Position numbers and translations under genes: made by a program. A DNA stretch of 64,000 nt from Bacteroidales bacterium (GTDB lineage: Bacteria; Bacteroidota; Bacteroidia; Bacteroidales; JAIOZK01). The stretch covers positions 1 through 64,000 of the forward strand of contig JAIOZK010000019.1 in assembly GCA_021740625.1 (NCBI GenBank), read 5' to 3'. Below the pieces are notes generated by a model. That model was not told the origin of the DNA. It searched no databases and saw only the letters and a program-made list of their open reading frames with translations. Numbering within the stretch: position 1 is the first letter of the stretch; each line of letters opens with the position of its first letter. Positions 1-7,492 of the stretch are shown here, one piece after another.

Positions 1-30
1 CTGCCTTGCGGCAGCGGGCTTTTTTTATCT
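1..30. terminator. Bidirectional terminator cut by window edge
   Basis: CTGCC-TTGC-GGCAG forms a hairpin, and the right arm continues as CGGGC followed by a run of seven T. The matching left arm (GCCCG) would lie just outside the window. On the minus strand the same hairpin follows the hsp20 stop codon. Seen directly apart from the missing left arm. Confidence 0.6.
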
Positions 31-40
31 TAAACTCACC

Positions 41-451
41 TTATGAAATCTCTATCTGCTTTTTAACTTTCTTTTCTTCTTCTTTCTTCGGCAATGTTAC
101 ACTCAGAATACCATTTTTGTAGTTTGCCTTGATCTTTTCTACATCAACCGTTTCGGGAAGTGAGAAAGAACGGCAGAATGAGTGATTGCCAAATTCACGA
201 TGTGTGTAATTGGTGCTGTCTTCCTTACCGTTTTCGTATTTGATGCTCAGAACGTCCTTGTCAACATCAATCTGGAAATCCTTTTTGCTCAAACCGGGAA
301 CCGAAAGATCCAGTTCAATTGCCTCGTCATTGTCAATGATATTGGTTGCAGGTCTGTAGCAGTTATGATTTTCATTTTCTTCACTTTCATTGAAAAAACG
401 ATCAAAAGCATTGCGAAAAGCGGGGTGATTTCTCCATTTTACGATATACAT
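41..451 (-). CDS. Small heat shock protein (Hsp20/alpha-crystallin)
   Basis: A cytosolic ATP-independent holdase chaperone of 136 residues, a normal bacterial Hsp20 length. The N-terminal 30 residues are aromatic-rich (RNAFDRFF). The alpha-crystallin domain runs from about residue 35 to 125 and ends with the conserved NGILSVTLPK segment that matches the family's A-x-x-x-n-G-v-L signature. A short charged tail (KKEEEKKVKK, then QIEIS) follows, and its IEI could serve as the I-x-I anchoring motif. The start is supported by a strong AGGAGG seven bases upstream of the ATG, which is rare in this phylum and suggests strong translation. Upstream sequence holds a sigma-54-like promoter and a direct-repeat operator candidate. 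Monocistronic; it ends at the window-edge terminator. Family assignment is secure; substrates cannot be inferred. Confidence 0.95.
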   Translation of the reverse strand: MYIVKWRNHPAFRNAFDRFFNESEENENHNCYRPATNIIDNDEAIELDLSVPGLSKKDFQIDVDKDVLSIKYENGKEDSTNYTHREFGNHSFCRSFSLPETVDVEKIKANYKNGILSVTLPKKEEEKKVKKQIEIS

Positions 452-458
452 TGTTTTT

Positions 459-464
459 CCTCCT
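459..464 (-). promoter_or_regulatory. Strong Shine-Dalgarno site of hsp20
   Basis: AGGAGG on the minus strand, seven bases before the ATG at 451. Most genes in this window have no recognisable Shine-Dalgarno sequence, so this one fixes the start and points to high translation. Confidence 0.75.
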
Positions 465-507
465 ATTATTTTTGTTTTTATTTTTTAAACAATCACCCAC
501 TTTTTTT

Positions 508-523
508 TCAATTGATGTGCCAA
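508..523 (-). promoter_or_regulatory. Sigma-54-like promoter upstream of hsp20
   Basis: The minus strand reads TTGGCACATCAATTGA. The GG of TGGCAC and the G of TTGA have the spacing of the -24/-12 elements of RpoN promoters (consensus TGGCAC-N5-TTGC); only the last -12 base deviates. It would start transcription roughly 45 bases before the hsp20 ATG. No good TAnnTTTG box is seen in the same place. Inference from pattern only. Confidence 0.35.
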
Positions 524-550
524 TGGAAATTTCAACCTGATTTTGATAAA

Positions 551-599
551 ATTAAGCCATATTGGCAGCACAATCAAGAAATTAATGCCATATCGACAG
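551..599 (-). promoter_or_regulatory. Paired direct repeats upstream of hsp20, candidate operator
   Basis: Two copies of ATTAA(t)GCCATAT(T/C)G(G/A)CAG lie at 551-568 and 581-599, their GCCATAT cores 31 bases apart, about three helical turns. Same-face spacing suggests cooperative binding of a regulator, possibly the activator a sigma-54 promoter requires. The repeat is seen; the role is inferred. Confidence 0.35.
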
Positions 600-744
600 T
601 TGTCAATTGTTAATTATGAATATCACATTTACCAAACAATTCCTTTTCTAACTTTTTTGTTTTGTCTAAAATCAATTTAAATTTAGATGCTCTTACATGC
701 ACTGATCATTATTCTCCTGCTGATAATCATCAGTTTTCTCATGC

Positions 745-952
745 TGAGAAGTCATAAAAGCACATCTTGAACTGCGTGGGAGAAAAGATCGGCCTGTTCC
801 TGGCAAATTTCTTTACACGCATTCCCGGCCTGAAAAAATACAAGCCGATTCCCGGTAAAGAAGTCGCAGCCGCCATGATCCGCGCAATTGATATAGAGCA
901 GGAAGAAAAAACCAGAATTTACTCTCTGGATGAGATAATGTCTGTAATTTGA
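745..952 (+). pseudogene. C-terminal remnant of an NAD(P)-binding oxidoreductase
   Basis: The open stretch from about 767 encodes a 61-residue peptide (VGEKIGLFLANFF, then LKKYKPIPGKEVAAAMI) that resembles the C-terminal tail of atypical SDR/NAD(P)H-binding proteins, where an R-x-G-E-K-I-G segment is followed by a KYrpI...VAkAMi helix. Residues just before it (HLELR) continue the same motif but in another frame, so a frameshift lies near 775-785. No N-terminal Rossmann part (GxxGxxG) exists upstream and no convincing start codon is present. It is best read as a decayed 3' gene fragment. Its downstream end runs directly into the 96-bp tandem repeats. The family call is from recall of the tail motif and is tentative. 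Confidence 0.4.
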
Positions 953-1138
953 ATTATTTATATCGTGACTCGATCTCCTCAATCCCATTGTAAATATAAT
1001 GATCTGGAGCTGCCCGTTTAAGGAGAGATCGAGTCCCTGGAGATTTGAATTATTCAGTTTTGCATCCTGACTCGATCTCCACAATCCTATTGTGAATATA
1101 ATGATCAGGAGTTACCCGTTTAAGGCAAGATCGAAACC
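947..1138. repeat. Two tandem copies of a 96-bp hairpin-forming unit
   Basis: The unit beginning ATTTGAATTATT at 947 recurs at 1043, exactly 96 bases later. Both copies share GACTCGATCTCC, then CCyATTGTrAATATAATGATC, then CCCGTTTAAGG. In copy 1, GACTCGATCTCC near 967 is nearly complementary to GGAGAGATCGAGTC near 1022, so the unit can fold into a long hairpin; in copy 2 the second arm has decayed (CAAGATCGAAACC). It lies between the oxidoreductase remnant and the 3' end of the PEP-binding gene. Confidence 0.7.
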
Positions 1139-1170
1139 TTGAAGCCCCGGCTGCCTCCTGCCAAGTGCTT

Positions 1171-1228
1171 ACTGCCACTGCAACTGCTACTGCCACTGCA
1201 ACTGCTACTGCCACTGCCACTACCGCTA
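1171..1228. repeat. 18-bp period GGCAGT-rich tract at a gene 3' end
   Basis: The plus strand holds ACTGCCACTGCAACTGCT at 1171 and 1189, followed by a diverged third copy up to 1227. The tract abuts and includes the TAG stop codon of the minus-strand PEP-binding gene. A homologous tract with the same junction sequence lies at the stop codon of the methylmalonyl-CoA mutase large subunit at 32,238-32,290. Confidence 0.75.
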
Positions 1229-4200
1229 CTCCTCCCCATTCACTGAGATCACCGAGATCCTCTTCTTTCCGTCCATCCTCACGACCAGTGGTTTTTCAAA
1301 GCGAACATGCCGGAAATATTGGGTGCTCTCAATCAATTTTTGCTCGGCCAGCTTTTCATATCGAATATAACTGTCGCTGATCTCGGGCTGCACGCTGAAA
1401 TAGCCCACATTCATGGAAGTTACATTATGGAAAAAATGTGATCCGGAAGAAGCATCCAGGGGATAGTCTTCAAGGCTTGTCTCCACGATGACTTTGGCAT
1501 TGGAGATCTGTGGCCATTTCACCGGGATACCGATCCATTTGTCACGCGTTCCCCAGCGGCCCGGTCCAATCAGTATGTATTTGCGATTTTCTTCATACAT
1601 TTTTTTGTTGAGGACATCGATCTCTTTGGCCATTTCTTCAGTTTTGCTTTTGTCGAAAACATTCTGATCAACATATATCACATCCTCCACATCTTTAATC
1701 ACACCATTACCCATGCCTTTTTCGGTGAACAGGACAATATCATCATTTTTGATCTTGGAAAGATCCACATTATAATCCTGTGCGCTGCCGATCAGGGGTT
1801 TGATCTGCAGCAGGTAAAAAGAAGCCCGGTTGAATTCATCCTTGTTCAGGTCGACAGCAAATTCAATTTCCACGGGCGAACCGATGGCTTCTTTCACAAT
1901 ATCCAGCACCACTTCAATCGTTTTGGCCAGTGGAATATAATTGTACTTCAGAATATTGGCAAAATTCACAATCCGCGGACCCGGCTTGTTCAATCCCGGG
2001 TAGATCATATTGCTGTCGGCATCGTAAACGGAAGCCATGTGTTTCAGGTTGCCGTGCATCTCCGCATCATCGATATCGAGCAGGCGCAGGCCGGCAGTAT
2101 CTCCCTCCAGCAGGTTCACGTTTTTCTTTTTCATGTCCACTGCGAAAAACTTAACCTGTGAATTCTTGTACTGATCTTTGGGTGAAAGAATCTCTGTTGA
2201 AGGGTACTGAGGTGAAAAGCGGAAGGCCTTATCCCCGTCGACGACGTATTTACCAAGTCCTGCAGCAATTACCGCAAAACCTTCCTCGGGTTTCATATGT
2301 GCAAAAGGGTAATAATTGTAGGATTGTGCCACACCGCTGATATGCGGGTAAAAAACATCCTCGTACTGGTTTCCAACAACCTCCTGTATGATCACCGCCA
2401 TGCGTTCTTCTTCAATTTTATAATTGATAGCTTTTACATAACCGCGGGCCGTATCCGAATAAGTAGAAGCAAAGACAAGCTTGATTGCATTCATCAGTTG
2501 CTCCAACCTCACTTTGATATCAGGATGATTGTTGGGCAAAAGGTAAGTTTCAAAAATCCCCGCAAAAGGCTGCATCATAGAATCTTCAAACAAACCGGAC
2601 GAACGGATGGCAAGTGGTTTTTTGATCTTTTTGAGGATCACCCGCAAACGCTTGATCAGGGAGTCTGTCAGACTACATTGTATGAATTTCTTTTTGATTG
2701 CCTCATAACTTTCCTCCTGCAGCACATAATCCCGCAATTTGTTCTTTTCCATGAAAAGGTCAAACTCATCCGTGCCGATCACCGAAGTTTTGGGTGCTTT
2801 GATGTTGATGTTGGACACATGCTGTGTGAAATCGTAATTGTATATGAGGGAATTGATGAAAGCCAGTCCACGACCTTTGCCGCCCAGGGAGCCATCGGAA
2901 AGGCTCACTACATTGCTCTCATCCAGGATGGCAGATTCTTCGAAGGGAATGATCTTCCCCTTGTTTTGCTCATTCCTGAATTTCTGGATCACATCGATCA
3001 GGACTTCCCGCAATTTGGCCGGACTTTCAAAATCTGTGATCTTATAAGGATTCAGGATTTTGGCAGCCTGTATTTCACCCCGCGCCATCAGCCAGAGCGA
3101 AAAATGATCCTTGCGGGCATGATACAGGAGAGATTCATCAGGAATGGTGCGCAGGTGGTTTTCGAAATCGCGCAAAGACTTGGCCACACCGATCTGCTTA
3201 CCACTTTTATCCCGGTAAATGAAATTACCGAAACCAAGGTAATAATTGATAAAGCTTTGCAGGTCCTGCACCAGGGTTTCTGAATTCTTATTGATAAAAG
3301 TCGCATTCAGTTCATGGGCTTTTTCTTCATTTTCAGCATCCGAGGACTGGACTATGGTCGGAAGTCCTTTGATAATATTCCTGGCAAACCTGGCCAGTTC
3401 GAACCCTACATTGGGATCCACCTTGCCGCCTTTGCTGTATTTGACATCCGTGATCAGGCAAAGCAGGTAATCCTTGTATTTATCAATGATCTTTCTGGCC
3501 TCTTCATAATTGGCAGCCAGGATGATTTTCGGCCGGGCCCGCATCCTCAGCACCTTGTACAACTCATCCGTACTAACATCCTGGATGATCCTCTTGGTTT
3601 GCTCCATGACGATCTTATAGAGCACCGGCAGGTATCGGGAATAATATTTGGGCGAATCTTCAACCAGCAGGATCACCCTGACCAGCCCAATCTTGGTGTC
3701 ATTTTCCAGGTTGATGTTGTCCTCAACCAGTTTGATCATGGAGAAGAAAATGCGGGAATCCCCGTTCCAGACGAACAAGCGATCAACACCGGATAAGTAT
3801 TTTTCTCCGGACTGAAAATGCTGGATATCTTTGTTGTTGTTCAACAGCAGGAAAATAGGAATATAAGGAAAGTCTTTTTTTATCTCGGCACTCAGGTAGA
3901 CAGGGGTTTGTTTGTCGGCACCTACCATGATGATGATCAGGTCGAAATGTTTGTTGCTGAGCTGCTCAAAAACTTCATCCGGTGAGGAAACTCCTGTAAT
4001 GCGCGGTACTGAGGTTAGGTTCAGTTGATGGTATTCCCCGAGCACATGTTCCGAAAATCGCCCCTCCTTTTCAATGCTGTAAGCATCATAGAGGTTTGAC
4101 ACCAACAGGATTTCCTTTACCTTGAAAGTCATCAGGTCGTGGTATATGTCACGATCGAAGTTGTTCTTGTTCAGGAATTGTTGCAAAAGTTTGCGGCTGG

Positions 4201-4714
4201 TAATGGGAGATTCCTTGTAAAACTGTTGCTTGTCGCTAATCTTTCTCTTGGGCGAATAGGATTTCCTGATGATGGAACTGCCTTTGAGTTTATCAATGTA
4301 GCCGGAAATCAGGTTGGAAAGATTGATGATCAGATCCCTTTCTTCCTTCAGGAAAGGTCCTTCGTCCGCTTCCTCGAAAGGTTTCAGGTAGCAAACCTCA
4401 ATATAACCTTTCTGGTTGTCGATGGTTTCGAATTCCTGTTTCTGCGCCCAGTTGCTGCGAACAAAACCAGGAGATTTGAACTCCATCTCACCATAACGAA
4501 TACGGGCCACAGTTTGATCAGGATACTGCCAGGCTTCCGGAAGTATTAAGACGATATGCTGCAATGTTTCTTCAATCGATTTTCCTTCCTTGAGGATGTT
4601 GGTAGTCTTGTTGATACACTCCAGCTCCTTGAGGCGCTCGCGGTATTCCGCCTTCAATTCCTGCAATCCTTTTCCGGTTTCTTCTTTCATCTTGTCATTA
4701 AAATTATCATTCAA
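1226..4714 (-). CDS. PEP/pyruvate-binding protein with receiver domains
   Basis: 1,162 residues. An N-terminal coiled segment and GAF-like region (about 1-145) is followed by a degenerate receiver-like fold (198-300, EILLVSNLYD). A second receiver-like domain (345-480) has an acidic pair at E352-D353 (LLVEDS), a candidate phospho-acceptor D423 (LITDV), SSD at 457-459 and FINK near 473-476. From about 605 onward comes the ATP-grasp nucleotide-binding domain of the PEP synthase/pyruvate phosphate dikinase N-terminus (GSLGGKGRG at 608-616, LAIRSSGLFEDS at 701-712). The phosphohistidine swivel and PEP-binding TIM barrel of true PEP synthase are absent; instead there is a long C-terminal region with GPGRWGTRDKW. 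Enzymatic output is therefore unknown. It follows the sulfotransferase by 24 bases, probably in one transcript. Its last codons merge into the repeat tract. Confidence 0.8.
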   Translation of the reverse strand: MNDNFNDKMKEETGKGLQELKAEYRERLKELECINKTTNILKEGKSIEETLQHIVLILPEAWQYPDQTVARIRYGEMEFKSPGFVRSNWAQKQEFETIDNQKGYIEVCYLKPFEEADEGPFLKEERDLIINLSNLISGYIDKLKGSSIIRKSYSPKRKISDKQQFYKESPITSRKLLQQFLNKNNFDRDIYHDLMTFKVKEILLVSNLYDAYSIEKEGRFSEHVLGEYHQLNLTSVPRITGVSSPDEVFEQLSNKHFDLIIIMVGADKQTPVYLSAEIKKDFPYIPIFLLLNNNKDIQHFQSGEKYLSGVDRLFVWNGDSRIFFSMIKLVEDNINLENDTKIGLVRVILLVEDSPKYYSRYLPVLYKIVMEQTKRIIQDVSTDELYKVLRMRARPKIILAANYEEARKIIDKYKDYLLCLITDVKYSKGGKVDPNVGFELARFARNIIKGLPTIVQSSDAENEEKAHELNATFINKNSETLVQDLQSFINYYLGFGNFIYRDKSGKQIGVAKSLRDFENHLRTIPDESLLYHARKDHFSLWLMARGEIQAAKILNPYKITDFESPAKLREVLIDVIQKFRNEQNKGKIIPFEESAILDESNVVSLSDGSLGGKGRGLAFINSLIYNYDFTQHVSNINIKAPKTSVIGTDEFDLFMEKNKLRDYVLQEESYEAIKKKFIQCSLTDSLIKRLRVILKKIKKPLAIRSSGLFEDSMMQPFAGIFETYLLPNNHPDIKVRLEQLMNAIKLVFASTYSDTARGYVKAINYKIEEERMAVIIQEVVGNQYEDVFYPHISGVAQSYNYYPFAHMKPEEGFAVIAAGLGKYVVDGDKAFRFSPQYPSTEILSPKDQYKNSQVKFFAVDMKKKNVNLLEGDTAGLRLLDIDDAEMHGNLKHMASVYDADSNMIYPGLNKPGPRIVNFANILKYNYIPLAKTIEVVLDIVKEAIGSPVEIEFAVDLNKDEFNRASFYLLQIKPLIGSAQDYNVDLSKIKNDDIVLFTEKGMGNGVIKDVEDVIYVDQNVFDKSKTEEMAKEIDVLNKKMYEENRKYILIGPGRWGTRDKWIGIPVKWPQISNAKVIVETSLEDYPLDASSGSHFFHNVTSMNVGYFSVQPEISDSYIRYEKLAEQKLIESTQYFRHVRFEKPLVVRMDGKKRISVISVNGEE

Positions 4715-4738
4715 AGTTAGTCAATTGTGAGATAGTCT

Positions 4739-5782
4739 TTAATCTGAACCTCTCAGTTTCATAAAAACTTTCACCAGCATCAGCGGACCTTTGTTTAAAA
4801 TAAATGCCCTGCTTTTATAGGGGAATATATCCACGATGGATGTGAGTATATAGATCATTTTTGCATAAAGAATACCCGGATAGGATCTAAAGCGGGTTTT
4901 CAGCCTGGCTTTTCTGAATTTTCTTTCATATCCCGCCCTTTCTGCATAATGCCCGGCAACAAAATCAGCGATCCTGATCTCCTTTTCTGTAAGCTGATTT
5001 TTCCACAAACCGATTCTCCGGGTATCTACAGGTTCAAATAAACTCCTGTGATGTTTCCTGGACCTTTCGGTTTTGAGTTGTTGCAGACTTTCCTCTTTCT
5101 TTTTTTGAAACTCCAGCGATTCTTCCCTGAATGCAATTCCAAGGAAATCACAAACCTCTTTGAACTTTACCGATGGATTTGCAGCCAGGTCTTCGTAATT
5201 CAGGAAAAATACTGAAGCGGGGTATTTTTTCTTGGCCTGCAGGGCTTTCCTGAAAAAATGCTTCCATTTATACACCACCACAGAAACCACAGGCAGTTCA
5301 AAATCCACATTTCGGATGGAATAAAAGTTATCCCGGTAGTCGCGGTTGATGAAAATAAATTTTGCATCCGGGTAGATTTTTTTCAGTTGATCCACATAAA
5401 TCGTGTACCCCGGATTCTTGTCGCCTATATACTGAATATCCCCTTTGGGATAAAGTGATTGGTGAGCCAGGTGAACTTTTTTACAAAGATCAGCATAGGA
5501 AACACCCGGATCACAAGCAAGAACATCCTCCCTGAGCCTTTCCCTGTCGATGCTCCAGAACTTGAATTGCCATGTAGCCATAACATCATGGTAAAAAGAC
5601 AGCAACTCTTTTTTTTGCCACCGCCTGATCTTACCATATTTGGAATACAGGTTGATGATGTACTGGCATTCCCAGGGAATGGTCACATTGGGGTGGGCAT
5701 CGAACATTTTCAGCAGCAGGGTGGTACCGGTGCGTGGCCGGCCAACAATAAAAAAAATGGGTATGTCCTGGATACTTTTCAT
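4739..5782 (-). CDS. Sulfotransferase family protein
   Basis: 347 residues, a typical length for PAPS-dependent sulfotransferases, which move sulfate from 3'-phosphoadenylyl sulfate to a hydroxyl or amine. Seen near the N-terminus is FFIVGRPRTGTTLLLKMF, the 5'-phosphosulfate-binding loop, and around residue 145 FIFINRDYRDNFYSIRN, the 3'-phosphate-binding segment with its conserved Arg and Ser. No signal peptide; it should act in the cytosol or at the inner membrane face. The substrate (lipid, glycan or small metabolite) cannot be told. It is first in a likely two-gene operon with the PEP-binding protein, and a TAAATTTG -7 box lies 20 bases before the start. Confidence 0.85.
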   Translation of the reverse strand: MKSIQDIPIFFIVGRPRTGTTLLLKMFDAHPNVTIPWECQYIINLYSKYGKIRRWQKKELLSFYHDVMATWQFKFWSIDRERLREDVLACDPGVSYADLCKKVHLAHQSLYPKGDIQYIGDKNPGYTIYVDQLKKIYPDAKFIFINRDYRDNFYSIRNVDFELPVVSVVVYKWKHFFRKALQAKKKYPASVFFLNYEDLAANPSVKFKEVCDFLGIAFREESLEFQKKKEESLQQLKTERSRKHHRSLFEPVDTRRIGLWKNQLTEKEIRIADFVAGHYAERAGYERKFRKARLKTRFRSYPGILYAKMIYILTSIVDIFPYKSRAFILNKGPLMLVKVFMKLRGSD

Positions 5783-5801
5783 GCAAAATCAGTCAGGGAG
5801 A

Positions 5802-5809
5802 CAAATTTA
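5802..5809 (-). promoter_or_regulatory. Bacteroidota-type -7 box for the sulfotransferase
   Basis: TAAATTTG on the minus strand matches the TAnnTTTG -7 consensus and lies 20 bases before the sulfotransferase ATG. No clear TTTG -33 element; only a T-rich stretch at about the right distance. Confidence 0.45.
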
Positions 5810-5810
5810 C

Positions 5811-5954
5811 CTATTCTTTATCCAATACATAAAACCTGTTTACGATATCTTCATTTGCTCCACCAATATCCTGATCCATGGCTTTTGCTAGATCAATGCG
5901 GTATTGAACATCATGCACCATCAAGGCTACCACAGCGATCTTGAATTTTTTCAT
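5811..5954 (-). CDS. Possible 47-residue small protein
   Basis: An ATG-initiated frame encodes a 47-residue peptide starting MKKFKIAVVALMVHDV and ending in FYVLDKE. Composition is protein-like (hydrophobic and charged residues mixed, no low complexity) and there is no overlapping gene. It sits 28 bases upstream of the sulfotransferase, and the -7 box of that gene begins right after its stop codon. I recognise no family. It may be a real short gene, a leader peptide or chance. Confidence 0.3.
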   Translation of the reverse strand: MKKFKIAVVALMVHDVQYRIDLAKAMDQDIGGANEDIVNRFYVLDKE

Positions 5955-6017
5955 TTTACTTTCAGAATTGCCACATAAAAATAGACAAAAACGCAGTTTT
6001 GAATAATGTAAAAACTA

Positions 6018-6025
6018 TATATTTG
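6018..6025 (+). promoter_or_regulatory. -7 box upstream of the radical SAM gene
   Basis: TATATTTG fits TAnnTTTG and lies 13 bases before the ATG at 6039. A TTTG at 5998-6001 is a possible -33 element, although the 16-base spacing is shorter than the usual 19. Confidence 0.45.
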
Positions 6026-6038
6026 TAACTTAAGCATA

Positions 6039-7424
6039 ATGAAGCAGCAATTCCTGAAGAAGAAACGGTATAAACTTTTATTGATCAATCCGCTCAACAG
6101 AAGACGGACGGGATTGATCCGTGACCCTAAGTCTATCTATCCTCCCATGTCACTGGGGATCATAGCTGCATTGACTCCATCCAACTGGGATGTTGAGATC
6201 CTGGACGAGAATTTTTCAAAGTTTGAATACAAGGAAGCTGATCTTGTAGGATTTACCGCCCTGACATCATCTGTTAACCGTTCGTATGAACTTGCCGGGA
6301 TTTACAAGAAAAACAAAGTACCCACTGTAATCGGTGGCATACATGTTTCCATGATGCCTGAAGAAGCATTACAATATGCAGATACTGTTGTAAAAGGGGA
6401 AGCTGAGCATGTATGGGCAAAAGTTATAGATGATTTTGAGAAGGGTAAAATGCAGAAGATATATGAGGCCAAACGTTTGCCCATGGTAGAATCACCCAAA
6501 CCCAGGATTGACCTGTATCATCCTGGATATACCTTTGGCAGCATACAAACAACCCGCGGTTGCCCCATGGACTGTGAGTTTTGTTCGGTACATACTTTTA
6601 ACGGTACAGCCTACCGCCCCCGTCCTGTAGAAGATGTGATCGAGGAATATGCCCTGATTCCAAAAAAGAAAGTGTATTTCGTTGACGACAATCTGGTTGG
6701 ATATTCCAGGCGATCCGCTGAAAGAATTAAAGAGATCTGCCGGAGAATTATCAAGTCGGGTGTGAAAAAACATTGGTTTTGTTCTGCTTCAATGAATATT
6801 GCCAAAGACGAAGAATTACTCGAATTGATGGCCCAGGCGGGGTGCAAGATGATCTTCCTTGGCATAGAAAGCGAACTGGTTGATCAATTGCAATCTGTGA
6901 ACAAGAATATGAACCTGAAGATCGGTGTTGATAATTTTGCCAGGATATACGATACCTTGCACAAACACAGGATTGCCGTGCTGGGCGCTTTCATTTTCGG
7001 GCTCGACTCAGATACGGCCGATTCAATCCGAAAACGTACGGACTATATCCTAAATGCCGGTATCGACTCCATTCAAACAACCATTTTGACACCCTTGCCG
7101 GGAACAAGGCTATACAATAGGTTCAGTAAGGAAGGGAGACTGCTTTATACCAATTACCCTGAAGACTGGGAACGCTATTCATTTGCGGAAGTGGTTTATA
7201 AACCAAAATTGATGGAAGTGCAGGAGTTTGAAGATGTTGTCCAGGAATCCTGGGAAAGGATGTACAACAAAAAGTCAATCGGAAAGCGCTTTATAAAAAC
7301 CCTGAAAGCCACCAATGATCCTGAAACAGCATCATGGGCCTATGGTTCAAATGTTCAGTACCATAACCTAACTTTTGAAGGTACAGATGAGGAAGTGCTG
7401 GATGCGGAATATCTTTTCAGATAG
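6039..7424 (+). CDS. B12-binding-domain radical SAM protein
   Basis: 461 residues. An N-terminal B12-binding-like Rossmann domain (about 12-145; LLINPLNRRR, then VGFTALTSS, VIGGIHVSMMPEEAL and VVKGEAE) precedes a radical SAM barrel whose Fe-S cluster motif is CPMDCEFC at about residues 176-183 (CxxxCxxC). The SAM-binding region follows (YFVDDNLVG, then FLGIES), and FGLDSDT and TPLPGTRLY are typical of the B12-radical SAM group that includes hopanoid and lipid methyltransferase-like enzymes. It probably performs a radical methylation or C-C bond reaction. The substrate is not evident: the neighbours are a divergent sulfotransferase and a downstream two-component pair. Cytosolic. Confidence 0.88.
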   Translation: MKQQFLKKKRYKLLLINPLNRRRTGLIRDPKSIYPPMSLGIIAALTPSNWDVEILDENFSKFEYKEADLVGFTALTSSVNRSYELAGIYKKNKVPTVIGGIHVSMMPEEALQYADTVVKGEAEHVWAKVIDDFEKGKMQKIYEAKRLPMVESPKPRIDLYHPGYTFGSIQTTRGCPMDCEFCSVHTFNGTAYRPRPVEDVIEEYALIPKKKVYFVDDNLVGYSRRSAERIKEICRRIIKSGVKKHWFCSASMNIAKDEELLELMAQAGCKMIFLGIESELVDQLQSVNKNMNLKIGVDNFARIYDTLHKHRIAVLGAFIFGLDSDTADSIRKRTDYILNAGIDSIQTTILTPLPGTRLYNRFSKEGRLLYTNYPEDWERYSFAEVVYKPKLMEVQEFEDVVQESWERMYNKKSIGKRFIKTLKATNDPETASWAYGSNVQYHNLTFEGTDEEVLDAEYLFR

Positions 7425-7492
7425 TATCTGATTTATATTTTATTTATATTTATCCGGACATGAAAATCCGGAACAGATCATATGATTAAACG

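Noticed and set aside
687-770. 27-residue hydrophobic peptide (MLLHALIIILLLIII and onward)
   Set aside because: Could be a tiny membrane protein, but there is no good promoter or Shine-Dalgarno site, and its end overlaps the decayed oxidoreductase fragment.
1165-1380. 71-residue frame with a Thr-Ala repeat
   Set aside because: It is the translation of the GGCAGT-rich tract read in the other orientation, running into antisense sequence of the PEP-binding gene.
2297-3283. 328-residue plus-strand frame opposite the PEP-binding gene
   Set aside because: It is the antisense of a well-supported gene with clear domain motifs and shows no protein-like motif of its own.
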